Shown piece after piece: positions 27,211 through 36,344 of a stretch of DNA of 45,712 bases. Origin of the DNA: Roseimaritima sediminicola (lineage in GTDB: Bacteria; Planctomycetota; Planctomycetia; Pirellulales; Pirellulaceae); assembly GCF_009618275.1 (NCBI RefSeq), contig NZ_WIAD01000048.1, positions 1 through 45,712 of the forward strand, in the 5' to 3' direction. A program made the translations under genes and the position numbers. The notes under the pieces are model-generated. The model worked only from the letters and a program-made list of their open reading frames with translations, was not told the DNA's origin and did no database searches. Position 1 is the stretch's first letter. The number at the start of each line of letters is the position of its first letter.

Positions 27211-27342
27211 CACCCTCCCTTTGGGAGGGTCGCGAGGAACGAGCGGGCAGGGCTTGCACGGTGACTTCACCCACAATGTAGGATCGAATTCCAACTAACG
27301 CCCTCCCCGGTCCCGAGAGACCGACCTTCCCAGGGGGAGGGT
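27211..27342. repeat. Inverted pair of CACCCTCC / GGAGGG hairpin repeats
   Basis: The 342-base gap before leuC holds no gene. Copy one (27211-27253, plus) starts CACCCTCCCTTTGGGAGGGT and ends in a second G/C arm, CGAGCGGGCAGGGC. Copy two (27300-27342) is on the minus strand and reads CACCCTCCCCCTGGGAAGGT with a GGTCTCTCGGGACCGGGG second arm. Further GGGGAGGGCC fragments follow near 27370. A close relative is embedded in the lnt coding sequence at 39760-39814. Confidence 0.8.
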
Positions 27343-27487
27343 GATGGGATGTGTAGACACCAACGTCCCCGGGGAGGGCCTCCCGCAGCCCCGCCCATTG
27401 GACTTTTTCGCTCTGCGGCTAGAATCAGGAGACGTTTCACTATCTCTACCTGATTCTTAATAGGGCGTTTGCCGACGCCAGCATACA

Positions 27488-28897
27488 ATGAGTAATTCGC
27501 CGCAGACGATGTTTGAAAAGATCTGGGACCAGCACGTGGTCCATGCCGAACCCGGCAAACAGGCGATTCTATACATCGATTTGCATCTGGTTCACGAAGT
27601 CACCAGCCCCCAGGCCTTCGAGGGGCTGCGGATCAACGGACGCTCTGTCCGGCGGCCCGAACGGACGATCGCCACGCCCGATCACAACGTTCCCACCTCC
27701 GACCGCAGCCTGCCGATCGCCGACCCGATCGCCAAAAAACAGATCGCCACGCTCCGCGAGAACTGCCGCGAGTTCGGCGTACAGCTGTTCGATATCGATG
27801 ACGTCCGCCAGGGCATCGTCCACGTGATCGGCCCGGAAAACGGCTACACCCAGCCCGGCATGACGATCGTCTGCGGCGACAGCCACACGGCCACCCACGG
27901 CGCCTTCGGCGCTCTGGCCTTCGGCATCGGTACCAGCGAAGTCGAGCACGTGCTGGCTACCCAGACCCTGCTGCAGTACAAGCCCAAGACGTTCGAGCTG
28001 CGGGTCGATGGCGAACTGGCTCCCGGCGTCACGGCCAAGGACATGATCCTGTACCTGATCGGCCAGATCGGCACCGCCGGCGGCACCGGGTACGTGCTGG
28101 AATACACCGGCCAGTGCGTCCGCGCCCTGTCCATGGAAGAACGCATGACCGTGTGCAACATGTCGATCGAAGCGGGGGCTCGCGCCGGCATGATCGCCCC
28201 GGACGAGACGACCTTCGAGTACCTTCGCGGCCGGCCCAACGTGCCCGCCGATTTCGAGGCCGCCGTCGAGCGCTGGAAACAACTGCCCAGCGATCCCGGC
28301 GCCCAGTACGACAAAAGCCGCACCTTCCAAGGTCGCGACATCCAGCCGCAGGTCACCTGGGGAACCAACCCCGGGCAGGTCCTCAGCGTGGCCGACAAAA
28401 TCCCCAGCCCCGGGGACTTCTCCGACGCCACGGACCAGAAAACCACCGCCGACGCGCTGGAGTACATGGGCCTGACGGCCGGCACGCCGCTGACCGACGT
28501 GACCCTCGACCGCGTCTTCATCGGCTCCTGCACCAACGCCCGGATCGAAGACCTGCGGGCGGCCGCCGCGGTGGCCAAAGGACACCGGGTCAGCGATCGC
28601 GTCAGTGCGATGGTTGTGCCCGGCAGCGGACAAGTCAAACGCCAAGCCGAGCAGGAAGGCTTGGACCGGATCTTCAAAGAAGCCGGTTTCGATTGGCGCG
28701 AGGCCGGCTGCAGCATGTGCCTGGCGATGAACCCAGACAAACTGGAACCGGGCGAGCGCTGCGCCAGCACCAGCAACCGCAACTTCGAAGGCCGTCAGGG
28801 CAAGGGCGGACGCACCCATCTGGTCAGCCCCGCGATGGCCGCCGCCGCCGCGGTCTCCGGTCACTTTGTCGATATCCGTGACTGGAAATACCAGTAA
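27488..28897 (+). CDS. leuC: 3-isopropylmalate dehydratase large subunit
   Basis: A 469-residue aconitase-family subunit. With LeuD it isomerises 2-isopropylmalate to 3-isopropylmalate in leucine synthesis, in the cytoplasm. The N-terminus [11 protein letters not shown] is canonical and follows seven extra residues from the ATG at 27488. The 4Fe-4S ligands are Cys in [17 protein letters not shown] and the CSMC pair in [13 protein letters not shown]. Other landmarks are [38 protein letters not shown] and [20 protein letters not shown]. leuD follows after 61 bases. The upstream gap is full of dispersed repeats, with no leader peptide recognised. Confidence 0.97.
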   Translation: MSNSPQTMFEKIWDQHVVHAEPGKQAILYIDLHLVHEVTSPQAFEGLRINGRSVRRPERTIATPDHNVPTSDRSLPIADPIAKKQIATLRENCREFGVQLFDIDDVRQGIVHVIGPENGYTQPGMTIVCGDSHTATHGAFGALAFGIGTSEVEHVLATQTLLQYKPKTFELRVDGELAPGVTAKDMILYLIGQIGTAGGTGYVLEYTGQCVRALSMEERMTVCNMSIEAGARAGMIAPDETTFEYLRGRPNVPADFEAAVERWKQLPSDPGAQYDKSRTFQGRDIQPQVTWGTNPGQVLSVADKIPSPGDFSDATDQKTTADALEYMGLTAGTPLTDVTLDRVFIGSCTNARIEDLRAAAAVAKGHRVSDRVSAMVVPGSGQVKRQAEQEGLDRIFKEAGFDWREAGCSMCLAMNPDKLEPGERCASTSNRNFEGRQGKGGRTHLVSPAMAAAAAVSGHFVDIRDWKYQ

Positions 28898-28958
28898 CCC
28901 GCACCCACGCACGCTTCGCACCGGCCCTTTCCAGCACTTCCGAAAAACCATCTGTCCC

Positions 28959-29558
28959 ATGCAAAACTTCACCATCCACACCGGCGTCGTGGCCACCATG
29001 GACCGCGCCAACGTCGACACCGACCAGATCATCCCCAAGCAGTTCCTCAAGCGGATCGAACGCACCGGCTTTGGCCAGTTCCTGTTCTACGACTGGCGCT
29101 ACGAAGCCGACGGCAAGACGCCGAATCCGGCCTTCGAGCTGAACCGAGTGAACGTCAAAGGGGCTTCGATCCTGGTCACGCGTCGCAACTTCGGCAGCGG
29201 CAGCAGCCGCGAGCACGCCGTCTGGGCGCTGGACGATTTCGGCATCCGCTGTGTGATCGCACCGTCCTTTGCCGACATCTTCTTCAACAACTGTTTCAAG
29301 AACGGCTTGCTGCCGATCACGCTCAGCGAAACCGACATCGACCAGCTGTTCCAGCGTGCCGAGGCCAATTCGCCGTACCAGTTGACCGTCAACCTGGAAG
29401 ACCAAACGATCAGCGACGGGCAGGGTTTCGAGCGATCCTTCGAAGTCGAACCGCATCGCCGCCACTGCTTGATGCACGGCCTGGACGACATCGCCCAGAC
29501 GCTCGAGCACGAGGACAAGATCACCGCGTTCGAACAAGCCCGCGGGTCGTTTGGTTGA
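28959..29558 (+). CDS. leuD: 3-isopropylmalate dehydratase small subunit
   Basis: A 199-residue partner of LeuC carrying the swivelling domain. The sequence starts [20 protein letters not shown], with [20 protein letters not shown] following. The substrate-loop motif [15 protein letters not shown] is intact, as is [21 protein letters not shown] chose the ATG at 28959 because the family begins just before this conserved block; upstream in-frame codons overlap the end of leuC and are not family-like. The last two codons (GGT TGA) form the first unit of a GGTTGAT heptamer array. Confidence 0.97.
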   Translation: MQNFTIHTGVVATMDRANVDTDQIIPKQFLKRIERTGFGQFLFYDWRYEADGKTPNPAFELNRVNVKGASILVTRRNFGSGSSREHAVWALDDFGIRCVIAPSFADIFFNNCFKNGLLPITLSETDIDQLFQRAEANSPYQLTVNLEDQTISDGQGFERSFEVEPHRRHCLMHGLDDIAQTLEHEDKITAFEQARGSFG

Positions 29559-29623
29559 TGGTTGATGGTTGATGGTTGATGGTTGTTGGTTGTTAGTTGT
29601 TAGTTGTTAGTTGTTAGTTGTTA
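29553..29623 (+). repeat. Heptamer array GGTTGAT / GGTTGTT / AGTTGTT
   Basis: About ten 7-base units begin within the leuD stop codon: four GGTTGAT, then two GGTTGTT, then AGTTGTT units. It is complementary to the array at 29914-30023. Confidence 0.9.
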
Positions 29624-29636
29624 GTCGACGCGCCTC

Positions 29637-29695
29637 GTAGCCGAACTCGCCAGAGTTTGGACGGGGTGCACGTAGCCGAGCTCGCAAGAGTTTGG
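29637..29695 (+). repeat. Two REP-like GTAG hairpins in tandem
   Basis: Copy one (29637-29660) has stem AACTC/GAGTT with loop GCCA. Copy two (29672-29695) has AGCTC/GAGTT with loop GCAA and one wobble pair. Both begin GTAGCCGA and end GTTTGG. Confidence 0.7.
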
Positions 29696-29815
29696 ACAGG
29701 TGGCTGCGAGAGCGATCCCGATCGACGCACGAGCAACCTCGCCCCAAGGGGGCAAATGCGGTGTTTTCTTTTCGCACATAGATTCCGTTAGAGCCAGCAA
29801 ATCTCAAATCTCAAA

Positions 29816-29867
<52 letters not shown>

Positions 29868-29883
29868 TTTAAACTCGCCACTT

Positions 29884-29907
29884 CCAAACCCTGGCGAGTT
29901 CAGCTAC
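29884..29907 (-). repeat. REP-like GTAG hairpin, minus orientation
   Basis: In minus-strand reading GTAG (29907-29904) is followed by AACTC, loop GCCA and GGGTT (one G-U pair). It mirrors the plus-strand copies at 29637 and 29672 and follows the 3' end of the minus-strand gene. Confidence 0.65.
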
Positions 29908-29913
29908 GGGTCT

Positions 29914-30023
29914 CAACCAACAACCAACAACCAACAACCAACAACCAACAACCAACAACCAACAACCAACAACCAACAACCAACAACCAACAACCAACAA
30001 CCAACAACCAACAACCAACAACC
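29914..30023. repeat. Heptamer array CAACCAA, about 15-16 copies
   Basis: About 110 bases of perfect seven-base units end two bases from the stop codon of the minus-strand haem-binding gene. In minus-strand sense the unit is GGTTGTT, the same as in the array after leuD, so both convergent genes have the same kind of array at their 3' ends. Confidence 0.95.
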
Positions 30024-30025
30024 AC

Positions 30026-32986
30026 CTACTGCTGCAGGTAACCGATCAGATCGCGGATCTGTTTGTCGGTCAGCGGTTCCAAGAGGCCGTCGGGCATCAT
30101 CGAAACGCTCGAAACCCGGTGCTCGTCGATCTCCTCGACCGGCACGACGATTCGCTCGTTGATCGTCCGGAGCGTCAGCGAGCGTGCGTCCTGGCGGACG
30201 AATAATCCGGTCAGCACGCGGCCGTCGCGCGTCGTGACGACGTGCAGCAGGTAGTCGCGCGAGACCGCTCCGCTGGGCGAAACCAGGTTCTCGAGCAGAT
30301 AGTCCAGATTGCGGCGTTGGGCGCCGGTCAGATCCGGCCCCAGCTCCGCGCCTTGCCCCAAAAACTTGTGACACGCCCCGCAGTGCTGCTGAAACAATTG
30401 CCGGCCATGGGCTAAATCGGCGTCGGCCAAAACGTCGGCCGTCAACCACGACTTGTAGTGCTGGATCTTGCGAGCCTGCTGGGCGGTGGTCGGCTCGAGC
30501 TTGCCCCAGAGCGTCTCGACGCGGCCGGCCAACGCTGGATCTCCCAAACGCCGCAGCTGCCGCGCGGCAAACGCCGTCAGGTCCGCGGCCGGAATATGTC
30601 CTTGTTCCATCGCCGCGACCAGCGTCTCGGCCCACGTTAGCCGCGTCGCCAAGGTCTGCAGTGCCTCGCTTTTCTCGGCGGCCGACCAGGCCGAATACCG
30701 CCCCAGGATCTCTTTGGCCACCGCGGGCGATGGGTAATGCACCAGCGCCCGCAGCGCCGTGGTCCGCAGCTCCGCGTCGTCGAGCATCGCGATCAATGCC
30801 GGCTCCAGTTCCGTCGGCCGCGCGGCCGCCAAAACTTCGATCGCTTGCCGGCGTCGCCGCGGCGATGCCGTGACGTCAGTCGCTTGGCCGATCAACGTCC
30901 GCCGGACGTTCGGATCGCCAAATCGCAGACCCAATCGCGTCGCCCGCTCGCTGACGGCCGCTTTCTCACTGGCCAGCAAACGGCCGTACGCCTCCGGCCA
31001 AGCGGCGGGCAGCGGAACATCGCGACGTCCCTCCAGCCCCGCCAGCAAACCGTCCAGCAAATTAATCTGCGCCGCTGCGTCCAGTTCGCGATCGGTCAAG
31101 CGCGACACCAACATGGCCACCCCTTCGGCCGCACGGTCGCTGTCGGCGATCCGCCGTGCTATGTGCCGACCAACCGTGGGGATCTGAGATTGAAGCGCCA
31201 GCGAAACAAACCGCGTTAGGTCCTCGCCGATCAGCGGCTCGACACCGTACCAGATCATCAGCGGCAGGTTCGCGTCGCGGGCGTCTTCGCCACGGCGGGC
31301 CAGCTCCGTGGCGATCGGCCAGCGATGTTCTAAAGGCAATCGCTGCAGAGCGCTGGCCAGCGACAACCGCACCAGCGGCGAAGCATCTCGGGCGGCCAAC
31401 AGACGCAGCCGCTCGGCCAACGCCTCCGGTGCATCGGCCTGTTCGCACAGCAACGTCACGGCCCAGGAGCGCAGGTTCTCGTCGTCGGCCTCCAGCAGTG
31501 CGATCAGCGTTTCTTGTTGCAGAGCATCGCAGGCGTGCAGGGTCCACAACGCGCGCAGCCGCCGCGGCACTTCGGAGTGATCGTGCAGGTGCTTGCGCAG
31601 CCGCTCGTAAGCCGCCTTCAGATCCTGTCCGGCCGCCGCCCGCTCCTGCAGGATCCGCCGGGCGTGCCGCACGTACCAGTCGTTGCGGTGCAGGTGCAGG
31701 TCGGCCAATTGTCGCGAAGACAGAGCGGCGAGGTCGTCGTGCTCCCGTTCGGCCGCATCGCCATACGTGATGCGAAAGATACGTCCGGTCTGCCGCTGGG
31801 TGTTGCGGGTGTGGTGGCATTCGCCGGTGTCCGACCAGTCGCTGACAAAGATTTCGCCGGCGGCGCCTTGGGCCAAGGTCACGCCGACGAACCAGGGATC
31901 GGCCGAACGAGCAAAGTCCGGCCCGTGCGAAGCGACGTATCCCGAACCCTCGCGGCGCAGCAGATCGTTGTTGATCCGTTTGCCGTGGATGTTGTTGGTG
32001 AACAATTGGTTGCGGTAGCGAGGCGGAAACGCATCGGCCAGATAAATTAATGTGCCGCAGTGAGCATGACCGCCGCCGGCGCCGTCCTCGGCCGCCGACC
32101 CCAAGCCGTTTCGCGGATTGCCGATGCCCACGAAATGCAGGTGGTCGGCGATCGTGTCGATCCGCTCGTAGGCGTACTGGCTGGACGCCCGGCCGCGCCA
32201 GGGTTCGTAGTGCGCCCCCTGGATCACCTGGAACAGATGTGGGTTCACACAGTTGCAGACAAAGGCGTGTCCGTAATCGTTCCAGTCGATGCCCCAGGGA
32301 TTGGTCGTGCCATCGGCGTACGCTTCCCAGACGTCGCGGACCACGTGGTAACGGTACACACCCCCGTCGAACCGCGTCCGTTGGTCGTCGCCGTCGCCCG
32401 GGCGCCCGATCATCGACCAATTGGTCCGGCCATGGGTTCCATACAACCATCCGTCGGGCCCCCAGGCCAGGGCGTTGGCCAGGTTGTGAGCGTTGGCGTG
32501 CGTGCCAAAGCCATCTCGGATCACTTGCGGAGGCCCATCGGGCACGTCGTCGCCGTCGCGGTCGGGTAGAAATAATAATTGCGGCGGCGACACCACCCAC
32601 ACCCCGCCAAACCCCACTTCGATGCCCGTGACGTAGTTCAAGCCATCGTAAAAGAGCGTGCGCCGATCGTGCCGTCCATCGCCATCGACGTCCTCGAGAA
32701 TCACGATCGAATCGCCCGACTCATTCGTCTTGACCGGATAGTTATCGGCTTGGGCGACCCACAGCCGGGCGCGGTCATCCAGACAGAATCCGATCGGCTG
32801 CCGCACCGCGGGTTCGCCGGCAAACAGGGTGACCTCGAACCCCTCGGGAACGCGCATCGTCGCGGCCGCTTCCAAGGGCGGCAAGGCGGCCGGAGCAGGC
32901 TCCTGAGCCCCGACACCGGACGTCAGGAGCAACCAGCCCAGGCCGGTAATCCACAATCGGAACGAGCTGCTTTCGACGTATCGCAT
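30026..32986 (-). CDS. PVC-type haem-binding CxxCH dehydrogenase with HEAT-like repeats
   Basis: A 986-residue exported protein of a family common in Planctomycetota, Verrucomicrobiota and relatives. The signal peptide MRYVESSSFRLWITGLGWLL is cleaved near GVGAQE. An N-terminal six-bladed-propeller dehydrogenase-like domain (about 40-450) has MRVPEGFEVTLFAGEP, RLWVAQADNYP, DVDGDGRHDRRTLFYDGLN and NPWGIDWNDYGHAFV. A helical HEAT-like region follows (about 480-840, with many Leu/Ala-Arg helices). The C-terminal cytochrome c domain has Cys869-Gly-Ala-Cys-His873 (FQQHCGACHKFLGQG), with Met in VSSVSMMPDGL as the likely axial ligand. I chose the ATG at 32986 because it gives the signal peptide. Probable periplasmic oxidation of sugars or alcohols; substrate unknown. 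Its stop is two bases from a heptamer array. Confidence 0.9.
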   Translation of the reverse strand: MRYVESSSFRLWITGLGWLLLTSGVGAQEPAPAALPPLEAAATMRVPEGFEVTLFAGEPAVRQPIGFCLDDRARLWVAQADNYPVKTNESGDSIVILEDVDGDGRHDRRTLFYDGLNYVTGIEVGFGGVWVVSPPQLLFLPDRDGDDVPDGPPQVIRDGFGTHANAHNLANALAWGPDGWLYGTHGRTNWSMIGRPGDGDDQRTRFDGGVYRYHVVRDVWEAYADGTTNPWGIDWNDYGHAFVCNCVNPHLFQVIQGAHYEPWRGRASSQYAYERIDTIADHLHFVGIGNPRNGLGSAAEDGAGGGHAHCGTLIYLADAFPPRYRNQLFTNNIHGKRINNDLLRREGSGYVASHGPDFARSADPWFVGVTLAQGAAGEIFVSDWSDTGECHHTRNTQRQTGRIFRITYGDAAEREHDDLAALSSRQLADLHLHRNDWYVRHARRILQERAAAGQDLKAAYERLRKHLHDHSEVPRRLRALWTLHACDALQQETLIALLEADDENLRSWAVTLLCEQADAPEALAERLRLLAARDASPLVRLSLASALQRLPLEHRWPIATELARRGEDARDANLPLMIWYGVEPLIGEDLTRFVSLALQSQIPTVGRHIARRIADSDRAAEGVAMLVSRLTDRELDAAAQINLLDGLLAGLEGRRDVPLPAAWPEAYGRLLASEKAAVSERATRLGLRFGDPNVRRTLIGQATDVTASPRRRRQAIEVLAAARPTELEPALIAMLDDAELRTTALRALVHYPSPAVAKEILGRYSAWSAAEKSEALQTLATRLTWAETLVAAMEQGHIPAADLTAFAARQLRRLGDPALAGRVETLWGKLEPTTAQQARKIQHYKSWLTADVLADADLAHGRQLFQQHCGACHKFLGQGAELGPDLTGAQRRNLDYLLENLVSPSGAVSRDYLLHVVTTRDGRVLTGLFVRQDARSLTLRTINERIVVPVEEIDEHRVSSVSMMPDGLLEPLTDKQIRDLIGYLQQ

Positions 32987-33138
32987 GGACGGAAAGGGGG
33001 AAGAACGACAAGAAAGGCATGGCAGGAAGGGGCGTCCTGCCATTGTAGCTCCTACCCGCCGGCGAACTTGCCACGGGCGGATGCCCCCCGATAGACTGAC
33101 AGACTCACCTTCTTCATCGCGGTTGGGGGCAAGGCGGT

Positions 33139-34260
33139 ATGCAGACGGACTCGCAACGAACGCCGACGGTGACAACCTGGTTGCGGCTGACGATGGTGCC
33201 GGGGATCGGTCCGCGGATCCTGGCCGATTTGCTGGACTGCTTCGACACACCCGAAGCGGTGCTGGCCGCCGACAGCCGGCAACTGATGGGCGTGCCCGGC
33301 GTCGGCACCACACTGGCCCATCGCATCCGTCACGCGGCCGATCATGTGGACACCGAAGGCATCCAGGCCTGGTGCGAGCAGACCGGCACGACGATCCTGC
33401 TGCGCTGCGCGCCCGAGTACCCGCGGGCGCTCACCGAGCTGCGGGACGCGCCCCCGGTGCTGTTTTGCGGCGGCCACTTGCAGGCGCAAGACGCCCTGGC
33501 CGTCAGCATCGTCGGCACCCGCCACGCCACGATCTACGGTCGTCGTCAGGCCGAGCGTTTGGCTTATGGCTTGGCCCGAGCCGGCGTGACGATCGTCAGC
33601 GGGCTGGCTCGCGGGATCGATACGGCGGCCCACCGCGGCGCCTTGGATGCGGGCGGACGAACCATCGCGGTGCTGGGCGGCGGGCTGGGAAAGATCTATC
33701 CGCCGGAGAACGCCGAGTTGGCCGAAACCATCCGCGGCCACGGCGCCCTGCTCAGCGAGTACCGGCCGGACGCCGCGCCACGCGGAGGAATGTTTCCGCA
33801 GCGTAATCGCTTGATCAGCGGCCTCGCCATGGCCGTGATCGTCGTCGAAGCTCCGGACCGCAGCGGCGCGCTGATCACCGCCCGGCTGGCCGCCGAGCAG
33901 GGTCGGGACGTGTTCGTCGTCCCCGGCGGCGTCGACAGCCGCGCCTCCCGCGGTTGCCTGCAATTGATCCGCGACGGGGCCACGATGGTGCGCGGCCCCG
34001 AAGACGTGCTGGAGGATCTGGGCCCGGCGGTCGATAGCATTGAAACCGACTCCGGACACACCCTGCGAAACGGTTCGGAATTGTTGCTGAACGACCAGGA
34101 ACGGGCGGTCTTGCAGGCGATCGAGCCGCAGGCTACGGCGATCGACGCCGTCGTCGCCCGCAGCACCTTGCCAGTTCATCGTGTACTGGCGACGATTACG
34201 GTTCTGGAATCGCGCAAATTGGTCCGCCGGCTGAGTGGACAATACGTCGCCCGGGTTTGA
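33139..34260 (+). CDS. dprA: DNA-processing protein DprA
   Basis: A 373-residue cytoplasmic protein that loads RecA on incoming single-stranded DNA in natural transformation. An N-terminal helix-hairpin-helix-like part (VPGIGPRILADLLD and GVPGVGTTLAHRI) precedes the Rossmann-like core, with VSIVGTRHATIYGRRQAERL, IVSGLARGIDTAAHRGALDA, TIAVLGGGLGKIYPPEN, PRGGMFPQRNRLISGLA and VFVVPGGVDSRASRG. The C-terminal winged-helix-like domain is visible (LPVHRVLATITVLESRKLVR). The helicase gene follows 11 bases downstream, so the two are probably co-transcribed. No com pilus or ComEC genes are in the window. Confidence 0.95.
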   Translation: MQTDSQRTPTVTTWLRLTMVPGIGPRILADLLDCFDTPEAVLAADSRQLMGVPGVGTTLAHRIRHAADHVDTEGIQAWCEQTGTTILLRCAPEYPRALTELRDAPPVLFCGGHLQAQDALAVSIVGTRHATIYGRRQAERLAYGLARAGVTIVSGLARGIDTAAHRGALDAGGRTIAVLGGGLGKIYPPENAELAETIRGHGALLSEYRPDAAPRGGMFPQRNRLISGLAMAVIVVEAPDRSGALITARLAAEQGRDVFVVPGGVDSRASRGCLQLIRDGATMVRGPEDVLEDLGPAVDSIETDSGHTLRNGSELLLNDQERAVLQAIEPQATAIDAVVARSTLPVHRVLATITVLESRKLVRRLSGQYVARV

Positions 34261-34271
34261 CAGAAGGATGT

Positions 34272-36341
34272 ATGGTGACGCCACCCCTGGATGCCGCGGC
34301 AATTTTGGGCCCTGAGGGTCGCATTGCACAGCGCTTACAAAACTACGAACACCGCCCCCAGCAGATGGAGATGGCCGAGGCGGTCGCCGCTGCGCTGGCC
34401 GCGGGCAAGCACCTGATCGCCGAAGCCGGCACCGGAACGGGCAAGAGCTTTGCCTACCTCGTCCCGGCCATCCTGCATGCCACGGCCGACCAACATGACG
34501 ATTCGTCACCGTCCTCCAACCAGAACCCCGACAAAGCCAAACGGACACGGCGGGTCCTGATCAGCACCCACACGATCAGCCTGCAAGAACAGCTGATCAA
34601 CAAAGACCTGCCGATCCTGAACAGCGTTATTCCGCGCGAGTTTTCCGCCGTGCTGGTCAAAGGACGCGGCAATTATCTGTCGCTGCGGCGGATGCAAACG
34701 GCTCGCGCCCGCGCCACCCAGTTGATGGGCTTTGACCGCCAGATCCAGCAACTGCAAGCGATCGAACAATGGGCCAAGACCACCTCCGACGGCAGCCTCA
34801 GCACGCTGCCGGTGCGTCCCGACCGCGACGTCTGGGACGAGGTCCAAAGCGATTCGGGCAATTGCTTGGGCCGCAAGTGCAAGACGTACAAAGAGTGTTT
34901 TTATTTCAAAGCTCGCCGCCGCGCGACCGGCGCGCAGATCTTGATCGTCAACCACGCCCTGTTTTTCAGCGACCTGGCGCTGCGGCAACAGGGCGTCAGC
35001 ATCCTGCCCGATTACGACGCCGTGGTCCTGGACGAATGCCATACGATCGAAGCGGTCGCCGGCGACCACCTGGGCGTGCGCGTGACCAGCGGCCAAGTCG
35101 ATTACATCCTGAACAAGCTGTACAACGACCGTACGCAGAAAGGCCTGTTGGTCGCGCACGACCTGCAGGGCATGCAAAAGGAAGTCGAACAGTGTCGGCA
35201 CGCCTCGACCAATTACTTTGCCGACCTGCTGGACTGGCAGGAGCGTCACGGGGCCAGCAACGGGCGCGTCACCCAAGCCAAAGTCGTTCCCAACGCGGTC
35301 AGCAAGACGCTGGAGAAATTGGCCGGCCGTCTGCACAGCTACGGCCGCGATCTGAAGAACGAATCGGACGCCAAAGATTTTACCTCGGCCCACGACCGTT
35401 TGATGCTGTTGGCCGGTCAACTGCGCAGCTGGAACGAGCAGACCCTCGGCGCGGCGGTGTACTGGATGGAACGGACCCCCACCAGCCGCGGCTTGCCGCG
35501 GGTCACCCTGGCGGCCGCTCCGATCGACGTCGGCAGTGTGCTCCGCGAACAATTGTTCCAACCCAAAGAGGACGAGGAAATCTCACGCCCGCGGTCGGTG
35601 ATCCTGACCAGTGCGACGTTGGCCGTGGGCAAGGAACGAGACTTTTCCTTCTTTCGCTCGCGGGTCGGACTCAGCGGTGGCGGTTCGCTGCGCGTAGGCA
35701 GCCCGTTCGATTATTCCCAACAAGCCAAATTGACGCTGGTGACGGATCTGCCCGATCCTTCGGCCCAGCGCCAGGCTTTCGAGAAAGCTTTGCCGGCCCA
35801 GATCCAGCACTACATCGCCCAGACCGGCGGCCACGCCTTTGTGCTGTTTACCAGCTACGACCTGCTGCGGCGCTGCGCCTCGGCGTTGGTGCCGTGGTGC
35901 GGCCGCCAGGGGATGAACCTGTACAGCCAAGCCGGCGACCAAACCCGCACCCAGTTGCTAGACGCCTTCCGCAAGAATCCCCGCAGCGTCCTGTTCGGCA
36001 CCGACAGTTTTTGGCAGGGCGTCGATGTGCCGGGCGATGCCTTGCAAAACGTGATCATCACCAAGCTGCCGTTCAGTGTTCCCGATCATCCGCTGCTGCA
36101 AGCGCGCTTGGAAGCGATCCGCGAATCCGGTGGCAACCCATTTCGCGATTATCAATTGCCCGAAGCGGTGATCAAACTGCGACAGGGATTCGGGCGGTTG
36201 ATCCGCACGGCCACCGATTCGGGCATCGTGGTGATCCTGGACCCTCGGGTTCACAGCAAGCACTACGGCCGCACCTTCGTGCAGTCGTTGCCGACGATGG
36301 AAACGGTTCACGCCCGCGCCACCGATGCGATTCGGGTGTAG
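34272..36341 (+). CDS. DinG/XPD-like superfamily 2 DNA helicase
   Basis: A 689-residue ATP-dependent helicase, probably 5'-3' and active in repair or replication-conflict resolution. Walker A is AEAGTGTGKS (Lys58). The Walker B box is VVLDECH (254-257), a DECH variant of DEAH. Motif Ia is STHTISLQEQLI. C-terminal motifs include SATLA, GTDSFWQGVDVPGD and the arginine-finger segment QGFGRLIRTATDSG. In the Fe-S region Cys198, Cys203 and Cys209 (NCLGRKCKTYKEC) are kept. The first ligand position, usually Cys in the GRGNYLCLRR type, is Ser137 (GRGNYLSLRR). The ATG at 34272 has an AGAAGGA site just upstream. Bacillus DinG is an exonuclease; no such domain is present here. Confidence 0.88.
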   Translation: MVTPPLDAAAILGPEGRIAQRLQNYEHRPQQMEMAEAVAAALAAGKHLIAEAGTGTGKSFAYLVPAILHATADQHDDSSPSSNQNPDKAKRTRRVLISTHTISLQEQLINKDLPILNSVIPREFSAVLVKGRGNYLSLRRMQTARARATQLMGFDRQIQQLQAIEQWAKTTSDGSLSTLPVRPDRDVWDEVQSDSGNCLGRKCKTYKECFYFKARRRATGAQILIVNHALFFSDLALRQQGVSILPDYDAVVLDECHTIEAVAGDHLGVRVTSGQVDYILNKLYNDRTQKGLLVAHDLQGMQKEVEQCRHASTNYFADLLDWQERHGASNGRVTQAKVVPNAVSKTLEKLAGRLHSYGRDLKNESDAKDFTSAHDRLMLLAGQLRSWNEQTLGAAVYWMERTPTSRGLPRVTLAAAPIDVGSVLREQLFQPKEDEEISRPRSVILTSATLAVGKERDFSFFRSRVGLSGGGSLRVGSPFDYSQQAKLTLVTDLPDPSAQRQAFEKALPAQIQHYIAQTGGHAFVLFTSYDLLRRCASALVPWCGRQGMNLYSQAGDQTRTQLLDAFRKNPRSVLFGTDSFWQGVDVPGDALQNVIITKLPFSVPDHPLLQARLEAIRESGGNPFRDYQLPEAVIKLRQGFGRLIRTATDSGIVVILDPRVHSKHYGRTFVQSLPTMETVHARATDAIRV

Positions 36342-36344
36342 GAA

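Noticed and set aside
29914-30023. CRISPR array
   Set aside because: Units are seven bases with no spacers. No cas genes are present.
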